Part shown: positions 34,489 through 42,972 of the stretch, piece after piece
Numbering within the stretch: the first letter of the stretch is position 1
How the letters are laid out: each line of letters begins with the position of its first letter
NCBI RefSeq assembly: GCF_002284535.1
Contig: NZ_NPKH01000025.1
Location: 121,781-185,780, forward strand
Direction: 5' to 3'
DNA from: Mesorhizobium wenxiniae
GTDB taxonomy: Bacteria; Pseudomonadota; Alphaproteobacteria; Rhizobiales; Rhizobiaceae
Length of the DNA: 64,000 bases
Notes under the pieces: model-generated
The model's input: only the letters and a program-made list of their open reading frames with translations
Told to the model about the DNA's origin: nothing
The model's database searches: none
Program-made: the position numbers and the translations under genes

Positions 34489-34694
34489 GCGTGACCTTCT
34501 TTTTCCGGCGCGCCGGTCGCCTGCGGCTTCTGCCTTGGACCGACCCAGCCGGTGATCATGAACGTCAGTAGCCCGACGATGATGATCGTCAGGCCGTAGC
34601 GGTGCAGGAAGAGGTTCCACGGCTGGCAGAGCGCGATGATGCCGCACACCATCACGATCTCGGCCGTGCGCTGGATTGTAGAATGGCGGATCAT
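34485..34694 (-). CDS. 69-aa membrane protein within the CUT1 operon
   Basis: Starts at the ATG at 34694, overlapping the upstream permease stop by 4 bp and ending with a 4-bp overlap with the ATPase gene, so it is translationally coupled on both sides. Two hydrophobic segments are seen (about 12-26 IVMVCGIIALCQPW and 33-50 YGLTIIIVGLLTFMITGW), then a charged tail. The position resembles the small membrane subunit of glycerol-type ABC operons (glpU/DUF2160), but I cannot show homology. Probably an accessory transporter subunit; function unproven. Confidence 0.68.
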   Translation of the reverse strand: MIRHSTIQRTAEIVMVCGIIALCQPWNLFLHRYGLTIIIVGLLTFMITGWVGPRQKPQATGAPEKEGHA

Positions 34695-35650
34695 TTGCGA
34701 ATCGCTCCGAAGGACATGCCGCGCAGCAGGTGGTTGCGCAACAGGAAGGTGAAGATGGCGACAGGCAGCAGGAACAGGAAGGTTCCGGCCGCGATCACCG
34801 TCCAATCCGACAGGCCGGAACCGACCTGGCTTGGAATGAACGGCGGTGCCGTCTGGGCGCGTCGGTTGGTCATGATCAGCGCGAAGGCATATTCGTTCCA
34901 TGCGGTGATGAAGCAGAACACGGCGGTGGCGGCGATGCCGGTGGCCGCCTCCGGCAGTACGATCTTGAAGAAGGCCTCAATTCGCGTATAGCCGTCGACG
35001 AGCGCTGCCTCCTCGTACTCCTTCGGAATTTCGTCCATGAACCCCTTCATCAGCCACACGGAGAAGCTGAGGTTGAAGGCGGTGTAGAGGATGATCAGGC
35101 CCCAATGCGTGTCGTTGAGGCCGACCGCCCGGTACATCAGGAACATCGGGATCGCCACCACCACCGGCGGCAGCATGCGCGTCGACAGGATGAAGAAGAG
35201 CAGGTCCTGTTCCCCCTTTATCTTGAAGCGCGAGAACCCGTATGCCGTGAAAGTGCCCATGCCGACGGCGAGGATCGTCGAGGTGATAGCTACGATCAGC
35301 GAATTCATGAAGCGGTTCGGATAGCCGGACCACTGCACCTCGCCCCTGCCCGAGCGCACCACCTTCTCGCCGCCGTCAAAGACCAGCCGCTCCCACCATG
35401 GGGCGGCGGCGTATTGTTCCGGCGTCGGCGCTGTGCGCAGTTGCGAGCGCTTGGTGAACAGCTTGACGAAGGGCGATATCTCCGGCTGGAAGACCACCGT
35501 CGGCGGGATGGTGGTGGCGAGGTTGCGCGGCTTGAACGCCGTGGAGGCTATCCAGTAGATCGGCGCCAAGAAGATGATCGTGACGATCAGCACGCCGACG
35601 ATGGCGAGCTTGTTGAGCGAACGCTCGGTAGAGGTGGTGACGGCGGCCAT
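34691..35650 (-). CDS. CUT1 sugar ABC transporter permease 2 (MalG type)
   Basis: 319 aa with six predicted helices. The EAA loop reads EYEEAALVDGYTRIEAFFKIVLPEA. There is a larger than usual periplasmic stretch (about 45-100) after the first helix, including FVKLFTKRSQLRTAPTPEQYA. Pairs with the permease at 35652 and is separated from it by one base. Confidence 0.92.
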   Translation of the reverse strand: MAAVTTSTERSLNKLAIVGVLIVTIIFLAPIYWIASTAFKPRNLATTIPPTVVFQPEISPFVKLFTKRSQLRTAPTPEQYAAAPWWERLVFDGGEKVVRSGRGEVQWSGYPNRFMNSLIVAITSTILAVGMGTFTAYGFSRFKIKGEQDLLFFILSTRMLPPVVVAIPMFLMYRAVGLNDTHWGLIILYTAFNLSFSVWLMKGFMDEIPKEYEEAALVDGYTRIEAFFKIVLPEAATGIAATAVFCFITAWNEYAFALIMTNRRAQTAPPFIPSQVGSGLSDWTVIAAGTFLFLLPVAIFTFLLRNHLLRGMSFGAIRK

Positions 35651-35651
35651 T

Positions 35652-36557
35652 CTAGCGCTCCTTCACCTTGTTCAGGTATTTGACGTAGATGTTGGTGATC
35701 GCCAGGATCATGATCAGCACGATGTAGGCGAGCGCGCAGGAGCGCCCGGTCTGCCATTCCTGGAACGCCATCTTGTAGAGCCGGATCGAGATCACCTCGG
35801 TGGTTGGCTGGCTGGTCAGGATGTAGGCAAGATCGAAGGTCTTGAACGCCTCCATGGTGCGAAAGATGATCGCGATCATCAGGATCGGCGCGACCAGGGG
35901 CAGCGTGATGCGAAAGAAGGTATAGAACGAGCCGGCGCGGTCGATCGCGGCCGCCTCGTAGAGGTGCTTCGGCACCGCCGACAGGCCGGCGAGCGACAGC
36001 AGCATGACGAAGGGCGACCACATCCAGATGTCGGTGATGGCAACTGCGTAGAGCGCCATGTCGGGGTTGGACAGCCACTCGAAGGAGCCGAGGCCGAGCG
36101 TATAGTTGATGATGCCGAAGGACGGATCGTAAAGCAGTTTCCAGAACAGGCCGACGACAGCCATCGACAGCATCATCGGCAACAGAAGCAGTGTCGTCAG
36201 CAGGCCCTTCAACGGGATATCGCGGTTGAGCAGCAACGCCACGCCGAAGCCGACGATGACCTGGCCGACTACGGAGACAATGACATATTTAGCGGTGATG
36301 GCGAAATTCGACCAGATGAACGGGTCGTTGAGCAGCTCGCGGTAATTCTGCAGTCCGACGAAAGTTGCCGGTGCCGCGCTCGATGCGCGAAAGTCGGTGA
36401 ACGAATAGCCGAGCGAATAGAGCAATGGAAAGATGTTGAAGACGATCAGGAAAACGATCGTCGGAACGATGAAGAGATTGCGGATCGTGAGGTCGCTCAT
36501 GCCGCGGGCGGCGGAGCGCGACTTGGGATCCAGCGTGGTCATGACTGCAGTGGCCAA
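35652..36557 (-). CDS. CUT1 sugar ABC transporter permease 1 (MalF type)
   Basis: 301 aa with about six helices. The N-terminal LTIRNLFIVPTIVFLIVFNIFPLLYSLGYSF is the first helix and the EAA loop is HLYEAAAIDRAGSFYTFFRITLP. Follows the binding-protein gene after a strong intercistronic hairpin. Confidence 0.92.
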   Translation of the reverse strand: MATAVMTTLDPKSRSAARGMSDLTIRNLFIVPTIVFLIVFNIFPLLYSLGYSFTDFRASSAAPATFVGLQNYRELLNDPFIWSNFAITAKYVIVSVVGQVIVGFGVALLLNRDIPLKGLLTTLLLLPMMLSMAVVGLFWKLLYDPSFGIINYTLGLGSFEWLSNPDMALYAVAITDIWMWSPFVMLLSLAGLSAVPKHLYEAAAIDRAGSFYTFFRITLPLVAPILMIAIIFRTMEAFKTFDLAYILTSQPTTEVISIRLYKMAFQEWQTGRSCALAYIVLIMILAITNIYVKYLNKVKER

Positions 36558-36582
36558 GGCCCGTTCCTCCGGAAAACGAAAA

Positions 36583-36610
36583 CGGAAGGGGCGGGCTCCC
36601 GCCCCTTCCG
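36583..36610 (-). terminator. Intercistronic hairpin after the CUT1 binding-protein gene
   Basis: A 13-bp GC-rich inverted repeat, CGGAAGGGGCGGG at 36583-36595 with its complement at 36598-36610, lies between the SBP stop and the first permease. There is no T-run, so it probably stabilises the SBP message and lowers permease expression. Confidence 0.7.
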
Positions 36611-36624
36611 AGCGTTAGTGCCGT

Positions 36625-37941
36625 TTACTTTACGCGGTTGTATTTCTTGAACGTAGCGTTCCAGTCGGCTGCGAGCGCATCGAGCACTTCCTTGGCCGTG
36701 CCCTGATTGCCGGTGATGTACGGATAGACGCGTTGGTTCATCTGGATGAGCAGCTCGGCATATTCCGGCGTCGCCCAGAAGTCCTTCACCTTGAACATGG
36801 TTTCGTAGAAGGCCTTGTTGTAAGGCGTGGCGTTCTGGAATTCAGGCGACTCGAGCACCTTGGCGCTTGCCGTGTAACCGCCGAGTTCCGCCCATTTCTT
36901 CTGCGTCTCGTCCTTGATGAACCATTCCAGGAACTTCATCGCCTCTTCCTGATTCTGGGAATAGGAGATGACGGAGATGCCCTGGCCGCCGAGGGCGGCG
37001 AACTGGTCGCCGTTCGGTCCTGGAGGGTTGGCGAAGAAGCCGGTGGCCTTGGCGTTCGGGTTCGAGGCTTCGTTGATGAGCGCCGGGAAGAAGGCGAAGT
37101 AGTTCATGCTCATCGCCGCCAGGTTTTCGGTGATCGCCTGGTTGTCCTCGATGAAGAAGGCCTTGGCCCAACCAGGAGGAGTGAAGGAATAAAGTTCCTT
37201 GTAGGCCTCGAGCGCCTTGACGTTCTGCTCGGAGTTGATGATCCCGTCGACCTTGTAAGTGGAATAGTCGCCAAGTTCGCCGCCGAAGGAGAAGATGGCG
37301 TTCTCCACGCCCATCACCAGAGCATCGTACGAGTTGTCGGTGTAGATGGCGACGCCGTAGCGCTTCTCGTCGGGACGGTGGAAGAACTCGGCGATGTCGC
37401 GCAACTGCTTCCAGTCCTTCGGCACGCCGAGATCGTAGCCGTACTTGGCTTTGAAGGCTTCCATCTCCTTCGGGTCTTCGAACCAGTCCTTGCGATAGGA
37501 CCAGCCGACCGCGTCGCCCTCGGCCGGGATCGACCAGTATTTGCCGGAGTTGGACGGATATTCGGCGTAGTATTTCACCGTCGCCGGCGCCATCACTTCC
37601 TTCAGATTGTGCTTGTTGAAGAAGTCGGTGAGGTCGACATAGTGGCCTGCCTCGGAGGCCGCGCCGATCCACTGCGAATCGCCGACGACCATGTCGTAGG
37701 CGCTGCCCTTAGCGTTGAATTCAGTGAACGCCTTGGTCTGGAAATCCGGCCACGGCGTCGTCTCGACCGTGACCTTAACGCCGCTCTCGGCCTCGTAAAG
37801 GTTGACGAGTTCCTGCAAATAGTTCGCCGGATCCCACTCAGCCCAGAAGATGGTGAGTTCCTTATCCTGCGCGTGGACGGACGTTCCGCAGGCGAGCACT
37901 AAGCCGATACCAGCAAGCATGCTGGTCATTGTCTTGCGCAT
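36625..37941 (-). CDS. CUT1 sugar ABC transporter substrate-binding protein
   Basis: 438 aa periplasmic protein. Signal peptide about 1-25 (MRKTMTSMLAGIGLVLACG, cleavage near VHA-QD). The mature start KELTIFWAEWDPANYLQELVNLYE and DMVVGDSQWIGAASEAGHYVDL are typical of type 1 (MalE/UgpB-like) sugar binding proteins. Start chosen at the ATG at 37941 after GAGGAAATCATC. First gene of the six-gene operon running down to 32294, with paired FadR-type operators upstream. Ligand unknown. Confidence 0.9.
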   Translation of the reverse strand: MRKTMTSMLAGIGLVLACGTSVHAQDKELTIFWAEWDPANYLQELVNLYEAESGVKVTVETTPWPDFQTKAFTEFNAKGSAYDMVVGDSQWIGAASEAGHYVDLTDFFNKHNLKEVMAPATVKYYAEYPSNSGKYWSIPAEGDAVGWSYRKDWFEDPKEMEAFKAKYGYDLGVPKDWKQLRDIAEFFHRPDEKRYGVAIYTDNSYDALVMGVENAIFSFGGELGDYSTYKVDGIINSEQNVKALEAYKELYSFTPPGWAKAFFIEDNQAITENLAAMSMNYFAFFPALINEASNPNAKATGFFANPPGPNGDQFAALGGQGISVISYSQNQEEAMKFLEWFIKDETQKKWAELGGYTASAKVLESPEFQNATPYNKAFYETMFKVKDFWATPEYAELLIQMNQRVYPYITGNQGTAKEVLDALAADWNATFKKYNRVK

Positions 37942-38297
37942 GATGATTTCCTCCCTTGTGCGCATTCTATCGTATCAGACGAGCCGGCGGCGAGGCCGAC
38001 CCTGGTAGTTCCTCCCGTGGGCAGCGTTCCGGTTTCGAGCCTCCTCGCTCGGCCGGAAATGGATCGCAGCCCTCACTTTTAATCCGCCATATTGTCCTGA
38101 TCTGGTATTACCAATTTCGGAGACACGTCAAGCACTTTCTTGGACGATGGCAGCCCCTCAGACAAGCGGATCCCAGCAACATCTGTCTGTTTTTCTTAAA
38201 TTTTCCTACTCCTTGATACGCAAGGGCCTTGCTCGCGTTGCGGCACGTCGACTATTCTCGGTAATCAGCATCCCAAACTGGTCGAACCAGATCGATA
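37942..38297. promoter_or_regulatory. CUT1 operon promoter region with two FadR-type operators
   Basis: The 356-bp gap holds TGGTATTACCA at 38103-38113 and TGGTCGAACCA at 38279-38289, the same two 11-mers seen at 22839 and 23019, here 176 bp apart. The first is in the identical 13-bp context CTGGTATTACCAA. They lie upstream of the SBP gene, suggesting the CUT1 transporter is coregulated with the 23-27 kb catabolic operon. No gene is seen in the gap. Confidence 0.72.
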
Positions 38298-38981
38298 CTA
38301 TTCCGTGGCTGTCGCCGGCGCGCTTCTGCCTCCTTCGGTTACCGATTCCATCACTGCAGCCCGCACTAGGGCGCCGGCTGCCCATTGCGCTACCGACATC
38401 ATCTTGCGGCTGTCCAGCCCCCATATGTCCTTCAGTATGATGAGCACTTCGACCCCAAAAATCAACGACAGGGCCTGCGCCAGGCGCTTGAATTCGCGTG
38501 GCGGCAGCCGGTGCTTGAGCGGTGCGATCGCGTCCTTGAGCAGGTCGACGCGATGGCCGCGCGTGAAGGCCGGCTCGCCGCCCAGCGTGCCTGCCTGCCG
38601 CCGCGCCCACTGGTCGAGCGACAGTTTCAGCGCCGCCTTGAAGGTCGCCTCGAAGGCTTCGATGCGCGGCATGGCCGTATCGAACAGTTCAACGACGCGG
38701 CGCTCGGGATCGGCCGAGGCTGATTTCCAGGTGAGGATTGGCCCGAGTCCTTCGTCGACCACCGCCTGCACCAGGGCCGCCTGGCTTGGAAAATATCGAT
38801 AGGCGGTGGCGCGGGAGACTTCTGCCGCTTCTGCGACCTCGCTGACCGAAGGCGTGGCGCCCGCCTGCATCAGCCTTGTCGCCGTCTCCAGCATCAGCCG
38901 TCTTGTGCGCGCGCGCGGTCCGCGTGCGGCTCCAGAACCGGCATCGTCGGAAACCGCCGCTTGTTGACGTGAGACATTCAT
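38298..38981 (-). CDS. TetR-family transcriptional regulator
   Basis: 227 aa. The DNA-binding part is TRRLMLETATRLMQAG, PSVSEVAEAAEVSRATAYRYFPSQAAL, an N-terminal TetR helix-turn-helix; the rest is a helical ligand domain. Start placed at the ATG at 38981 (MNVSRQQAA). It is divergent from the Tm-1-like gene at 39093, 111 bp away, so it is the likely repressor of that three-gene unit. The ligand is unknown. Confidence 0.87.
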   Translation of the reverse strand: MNVSRQQAAVSDDAGSGAARGPRARTRRLMLETATRLMQAGATPSVSEVAEAAEVSRATAYRYFPSQAALVQAVVDEGLGPILTWKSASADPERRVVELFDTAMPRIEAFEATFKAALKLSLDQWARRQAGTLGGEPAFTRGHRVDLLKDAIAPLKHRLPPREFKRLAQALSLIFGVEVLIILKDIWGLDSRKMMSVAQWAAGALVRAAVMESVTEGGRSAPATATE

Positions 38982-39092
38982 GTCAATATGATACGCGCGT
39001 CTCAAAAAATTGCAATGGCCTTCGCGTTGCCGAACGGCCGGGCAAAGAGCGGCAGGCGGCAACGCCGAGCGCGCCTAGAACCGGGGAACGCA

Positions 39093-40289
39093 ATGAAGCG
39101 CGTCTATGTGGTGGGCACCGCCGACACCAAGGGTGAGGAACTCGCCTTTCTGGCCGATGCGGTCGCTGCTACCGGTGCGGCTGTCGCTCGCATCGATGTT
39201 GGAACGCGCAACCCAACCGTGCCGGTCGATGTCTCGGCCGAAGAGGTCGGCGGCCACCATCCCGGCGGCAGCAGTGCCGTACTGAGCATCGACGACCGCG
39301 GCACCGCAGTGGCGGCAATGGCCCTCGCTTTCACCCGGTTTGTTCAATCGCGCACCGATATAGCAGGTGTGATCGGCATTGGCGGTGGTGGCGGCACTTC
39401 GATCATCACATCAGGCATGCGCGCGCTGCCGCTCGGCCTGCCCAAGATCATGGTTTCGACGCTCGCCTCGGGCGACACCGCACCTTATGTCGATGTCTCC
39501 GACATCGTGATGATGCCGTCGGTGACCGACATGGCCGGCCTGAACCGGCTGTCTCGTGTCGTGCTGCACAACGCCGCCCAGGCGATATCAGGCATGGCGG
39601 CAAAGCCGGCGGAGCCGCCCGACGGCAGACCGTCGATCGGCCTCACCATGTTCGGCGTGACCACGCCGTGCGTGACTTCTATCGCCGAACAGCTCCGATC
39701 GATCTATGACTGCATGGTCTTCCACGCCACCGGCACCGGCGGCCGCACCATGGAGAAGCTTGCCGACAGCGGCTTGCTGTCCGGCGTCATCGACATCACG
39801 ACGACAGAAGTCTGCGACCTTCTGTTCGGCGGCGTGCTGCCGGCGACCGAAGACCGCTTCGGCGCGATCGCCCGCACCAGGCTGCCCTATGTCGGTTCGG
39901 TCGGCGCGCTCGACATGGTGAATTTCTGGGCGCCGCCGACCATTCCGGAACGCTATAGCGGGCGGCTTTTTTACGAGCACAATCCTAACGTGACGCTTAT
40001 GCGCACGACACCTGACGAAAGCCGCAAGATCGGCGAATGGATCGGCACCAAACTGAGCCTCTGCGATGGCCCGGTCCGGTTCCTCATTCCCGAAAAAGGC
40101 GTCTCGGCGCTCGACATCGAAGGCGGCGCTTTCTTCGACCCTGAGGCCGATGCAGCACTCTTCGAGGCCATCGAGCGCACGATCAAGCCTGATGACGCGC
40201 GAAGCGTGACGCGCCTGCCGATGCACATCAACGATCCCGAATTCGCCAAGGCTGCGGTTGCGGCTTTTCTCGACATCGCCAGGCAGTGA
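39093..40289 (+). CDS. Tm-1-like ATP-binding (UPF0261) protein
   Basis: 398 aa, matching the N-terminal domain of plant Tm-1 and the UPF0261 family. Seen blocks are KRVYVVGTADTKGEELAFLADAV, IDVGTRNPTVPVDVSAEEV, VIGIGGGGGTSIITSGMRALPLGLPKIMVST, LTMFGVTTPCVTSIAEQL, FHATGTGGRTMEKLADSG and CDLLFGGVLPA. The Gly-rich and HATGTGG motifs build the nucleotide site in Tm-1. The bacterial role is not established. Start is the ATG at 39093. The next gene encodes the counterpart of the other half of Tm-1. Confidence 0.87.
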   Translation: MKRVYVVGTADTKGEELAFLADAVAATGAAVARIDVGTRNPTVPVDVSAEEVGGHHPGGSSAVLSIDDRGTAVAAMALAFTRFVQSRTDIAGVIGIGGGGGTSIITSGMRALPLGLPKIMVSTLASGDTAPYVDVSDIVMMPSVTDMAGLNRLSRVVLHNAAQAISGMAAKPAEPPDGRPSIGLTMFGVTTPCVTSIAEQLRSIYDCMVFHATGTGGRTMEKLADSGLLSGVIDITTTEVCDLLFGGVLPATEDRFGAIARTRLPYVGSVGALDMVNFWAPPTIPERYSGRLFYEHNPNVTLMRTTPDESRKIGEWIGTKLSLCDGPVRFLIPEKGVSALDIEGGAFFDPEADAALFEAIERTIKPDDARSVTRLPMHINDPEFAKAAVAAFLDIARQ

Positions 40290-40300
40290 GAGACGAAGCC

Positions 40301-41164
40301 ATGGCCGCCATACCGCGCAAGAAGATCCTGGAAAAATTCCGCAAGATGATTGCCGGCGGCGTGCCGATCGTCGGCGGCGGCGCCGGCACCGGTCTGTCCG
40401 CCAAGGCCGAGGAGGCCGGCGGCATCGACCTGATCATCATCTACAATTCCGGCCGCTACCGCATGGCCGGGCGCGGCTCCGCCGCCGGCCTGCTCGCCTA
40501 TGGCAACGCCAACGAGATCGTCAAGGAAATGGCTTATGAGGTGCTGCCGGTGGTGAAGAAGACGCCGGTGCTGGCCGGCGTCAACGGCACCGATCCCTTC
40601 GTCATCATGCCGCTGCTGCTGGCCGAGCTGAAGACGATGGGTTTTTCCGGCGTGCAGAACTTTCCGACCATCGGCCTGTTCGACGGCCAGATGCGGCAGA
40701 GTTTCGAAGAAACCGGTATGGGCTTCGGGCTCGAGGTCGACATGATCGCCGCGGCACACGAACTCGACCTGCTGACCACGCCATATGTCTTCAATCCCGA
40801 TGAGGCCCGCGCCATGACCAAGGCCGGCGCCGACATCATCGTCGCCCATATGGGGGTGACCACCGGCGGCTCGATCGGCGCGACGTCGGCCAAGTCGCTC
40901 GACGACTGCGTGACGGAGATCGACGCCATCGCTGAAGCGGCGCGTGTCGTGCGCAAGGACGTCATCCTGCTTTGCCATGGCGGACCGATCTCGATGCCGG
41001 ACGACGCCCGGTACATACTCGAACGCTGCAAGGGCCTGCACGGCTTTTACGGGGCAAGCTCGATGGAGCGGCTGCCGGCGGAAGCGGCGATCGCCAGGCA
41101 GACTGCGGATTTCAAGGCCGTCACGCTTGGCGGCACAATCGTTGCAAAGAAAAAGAAGGGATAA
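40301..41164 (+). CDS. Phosphoenolpyruvate-hydrolase-family TIM-barrel protein (Tm-1 C-terminal domain type)
   Basis: 287 aa TIM barrel. Features are GGGAGTGLSAKAEEAGGIDLIIIYNSGRYRMAGRG, LPVVKKTPVLAGVNGTDPF, GVQNFPTIGLFDG and ADIIVAHMGVTTGGSIGA, ending GFYGASSMERLP. This family is named after phosphoenolpyruvate hydrolase annotation and forms the C-terminal half of plant and fungal Tm-1 proteins. Start taken at the ATG at 40301; a GTG at 40286 overlaps the previous stop. Separated from the Tm-1-like gene by 11 bp and from the cupin gene by 4 bp. Reaction uncertain. Confidence 0.87.
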   Translation: MAAIPRKKILEKFRKMIAGGVPIVGGGAGTGLSAKAEEAGGIDLIIIYNSGRYRMAGRGSAAGLLAYGNANEIVKEMAYEVLPVVKKTPVLAGVNGTDPFVIMPLLLAELKTMGFSGVQNFPTIGLFDGQMRQSFEETGMGFGLEVDMIAAAHELDLLTTPYVFNPDEARAMTKAGADIIVAHMGVTTGGSIGATSAKSLDDCVTEIDAIAEAARVVRKDVILLCHGGPISMPDDARYILERCKGLHGFYGASSMERLPAEAAIARQTADFKAVTLGGTIVAKKKKG

Positions 41165-41168
41165 GACG

Positions 41169-41588
41169 ATGACCGACAAGAACAAGGTGTTTGTCTATCC
41201 GAAGGAGGTCAGCGCCTTCGGCTTCGACTGGGGCAGACTGTCGTTGACGGTGGCGCCCGAGGTGAACGGCGCGACGCGCTTTTCCGGCGGCGTCATCGAC
41301 CTGCCGTCCGGCAAGGGCCACACGCGCCACAACCACCCGGGCGCCGAGGAAATCATCTTCGTCATATCAGGTAATGGCGAGCAGATGGTTGAGGACGACA
41401 AGGGCAATCCGGTCATTGCGAAGGTCGGCCCCGGCTGCACCATCTATGTGCCGGAAAGCCGCTTTCATTCGACGCTAAATACCGGCGATGGGCCGATGCA
41501 GCTCTTCGTCGTCTATTCGCCCGCCGGACCGGAACTGGCGTTGCGCGACCTGCCGGATTTCAGGCTGCTGCCGCCGGGCGGGAAGTGA
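41169..41588 (+). CDS. Small cupin-domain protein
   Basis: 139 aa single-domain cupin. The metal motif lies in GKGHTRHNHPGAEEIIFVISG (His, His and Glu ligands) and the second cupin motif in GPGCTIYVPESRFHSTLN (His). It is the third gene of the Tm-1-like unit. It may be a metal-dependent isomerase, dioxygenase or sensor; no specific activity can be assigned. Confidence 0.82.
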   Translation: MTDKNKVFVYPKEVSAFGFDWGRLSLTVAPEVNGATRFSGGVIDLPSGKGHTRHNHPGAEEIIFVISGNGEQMVEDDKGNPVIAKVGPGCTIYVPESRFHSTLNTGDGPMQLFVVYSPAGPELALRDLPDFRLLPPGGK

Positions 41589-41613
41589 TCTTGCCGCCGC
41601 CTCAGAGTTGAGG

Positions 41614-41761
41614 CCCCCTCATCCGGCCGCTTCGCGGCCACCTTCTCCCCGCTGGGGAGAAGAGACAGGCGCCAGTGTTGGCGACCTCCTCTCCCCTTCG
41701 GGGAGAGGTCGGATTGTCCCGAATTGCCCTTTGCAATTCGGTTGGCAATCGGGTGAGGGGG
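41614..41761. repeat. Palindromic repeat element between convergent genes
   Basis: A 148-bp element with terminal inverted CCCCCTCA (41614-41621) and TGAGGGGG (41754-41761). Three internal hairpins are GGCCGC-TTC-GCGGCC, CTTCTCCCC-GCT-GGGGAGAAG and CCTCTCCCC-TTC-GGGGAGAGG. This is a common rhizobial intergenic element and could serve as a bidirectional terminator. Confidence 0.7.
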
Positions 41762-41784
41762 CAGCGCCTTTCATTGCAAGGCTG

Positions 41785-42972
41785 TCAAACTCCACCTCTG
41801 TTCCAACCCCTGCCCCGATCGCCGAACATGACGTAGCCAGTCTCGGTGACCGCCACGGTGTCTTCCAGCTTGATGAAGCCGCGCGTCGGGTGGAGCATCG
41901 TGGTCTCGACCGAGAGCACCATGTTTTTCTCCAGCGGCTTTTCGGCATAGGTGCCTTCATATGTCACCGGATGGTTGGTCATCAGGAATGGCGCTTCATG
42001 CGTGATCAACCCCATGCCGTGGGCGAAGAAATCGGTATAGGGCGCAACCTTGGATTTCTTCAGCACGCCCTCCGCATAGGAAATCATATCACCGCCCAGT
42101 GTGCCGGCGCATACCTTGGAAAAGGCCGCCTGCTGCACCGTCTCGACCTCGGCTAAAAGGTCCTCGAGTTCGGCATCCGGCTCGCCCAGAATGCCCATGC
42201 GGCAGAGGTCGCCGATATAGCCGTGATAATTGCCGCCTGAGTCAATCGACATCACCTCGCCCTTCTTCCATGCCTGTGGCGAGCCGGCGCGGTTGTGGCT
42301 GGAACCCAGCGTCAGCAGGCAATATTCGAAATGCGCTCCGCGATTGGTCTCCTCGCGCCGCAATTGCTCGACGATCTCAGTCTTGGTCGTGCCTTCGCGT
42401 GCCCACGCAATGGTCGCCAGCATAGAATCGGTGATCAGTTCGGAGGCGATGCGCAACTTCTCCAACTCGGCTTCCGTCTTGATGGCACGCATCCGCTCCA
42501 GCATATCAGTCGCGTCGATCAGCTTGGCGTCGGGCAAAGCCTTGCGGATCAGCGTGTAGGCATCCGACGGCAGGAAAGCCGGCTCGATGCCGATGCGGGC
42601 ATCGCCCCTGCCGATTTTCGTCAGGTGTTCGACGGCAAGGTTGGCGGCGTCGAGCGTGCCCCAGCAGGCGGCATGCAAGGTCGGCGTCCAGAACGGCTTG
42701 TTCTGGTGCTCGCCGCCCTCCATGCGGTTGCCGATATAGGCGGCGTGGCCCGGCCCGCCCTTCTCGTAGACAACGATCGGCAGATAGCGGCTGTGGCCGA
42801 TCGCATCCATGGCGGCGAAGAAGATGAACTTGTAGCCGCCAAGCAGATATTGCGTGTTGTGCTTGGAGGTAGCGAGCAGCACATCGATGCCGGCCTCCTC
42901 CATCAGCCGATCGAGCCTGGCATGATCGAACGGGATGGTGCTGACGGCATTCTTGCCCGGGGCGACGTTCAT
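41785..42972 (-). CDS. M24-family metallopeptidase (Xaa-Pro peptidase/creatinase fold)
   Basis: 395 aa. The pita-bread domain has the five usual metal ligands: Asp in MSIDSGG, Asp in YIGDLCR, His in FFAHGMGLITHE, Glu in LSVETTM and Glu in IKLEDTV. The N-terminal ~160 residues form the creatinase-N type domain. The gene is divergent from a dipeptide-type ABC operon, so it may process an imported peptide or peptide-like compound. Its neighbour across the repeat is the Tm-1-like unit. Substrate unknown. Confidence 0.87.
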   Translation of the reverse strand: MNVAPGKNAVSTIPFDHARLDRLMEEAGIDVLLATSKHNTQYLLGGYKFIFFAAMDAIGHSRYLPIVVYEKGGPGHAAYIGNRMEGGEHQNKPFWTPTLHAACWGTLDAANLAVEHLTKIGRGDARIGIEPAFLPSDAYTLIRKALPDAKLIDATDMLERMRAIKTEAELEKLRIASELITDSMLATIAWAREGTTKTEIVEQLRREETNRGAHFEYCLLTLGSSHNRAGSPQAWKKGEVMSIDSGGNYHGYIGDLCRMGILGEPDAELEDLLAEVETVQQAAFSKVCAGTLGGDMISYAEGVLKKSKVAPYTDFFAHGMGLITHEAPFLMTNHPVTYEGTYAEKPLEKNMVLSVETTMLHPTRGFIKLEDTVAVTETGYVMFGDRGRGWNRGGV

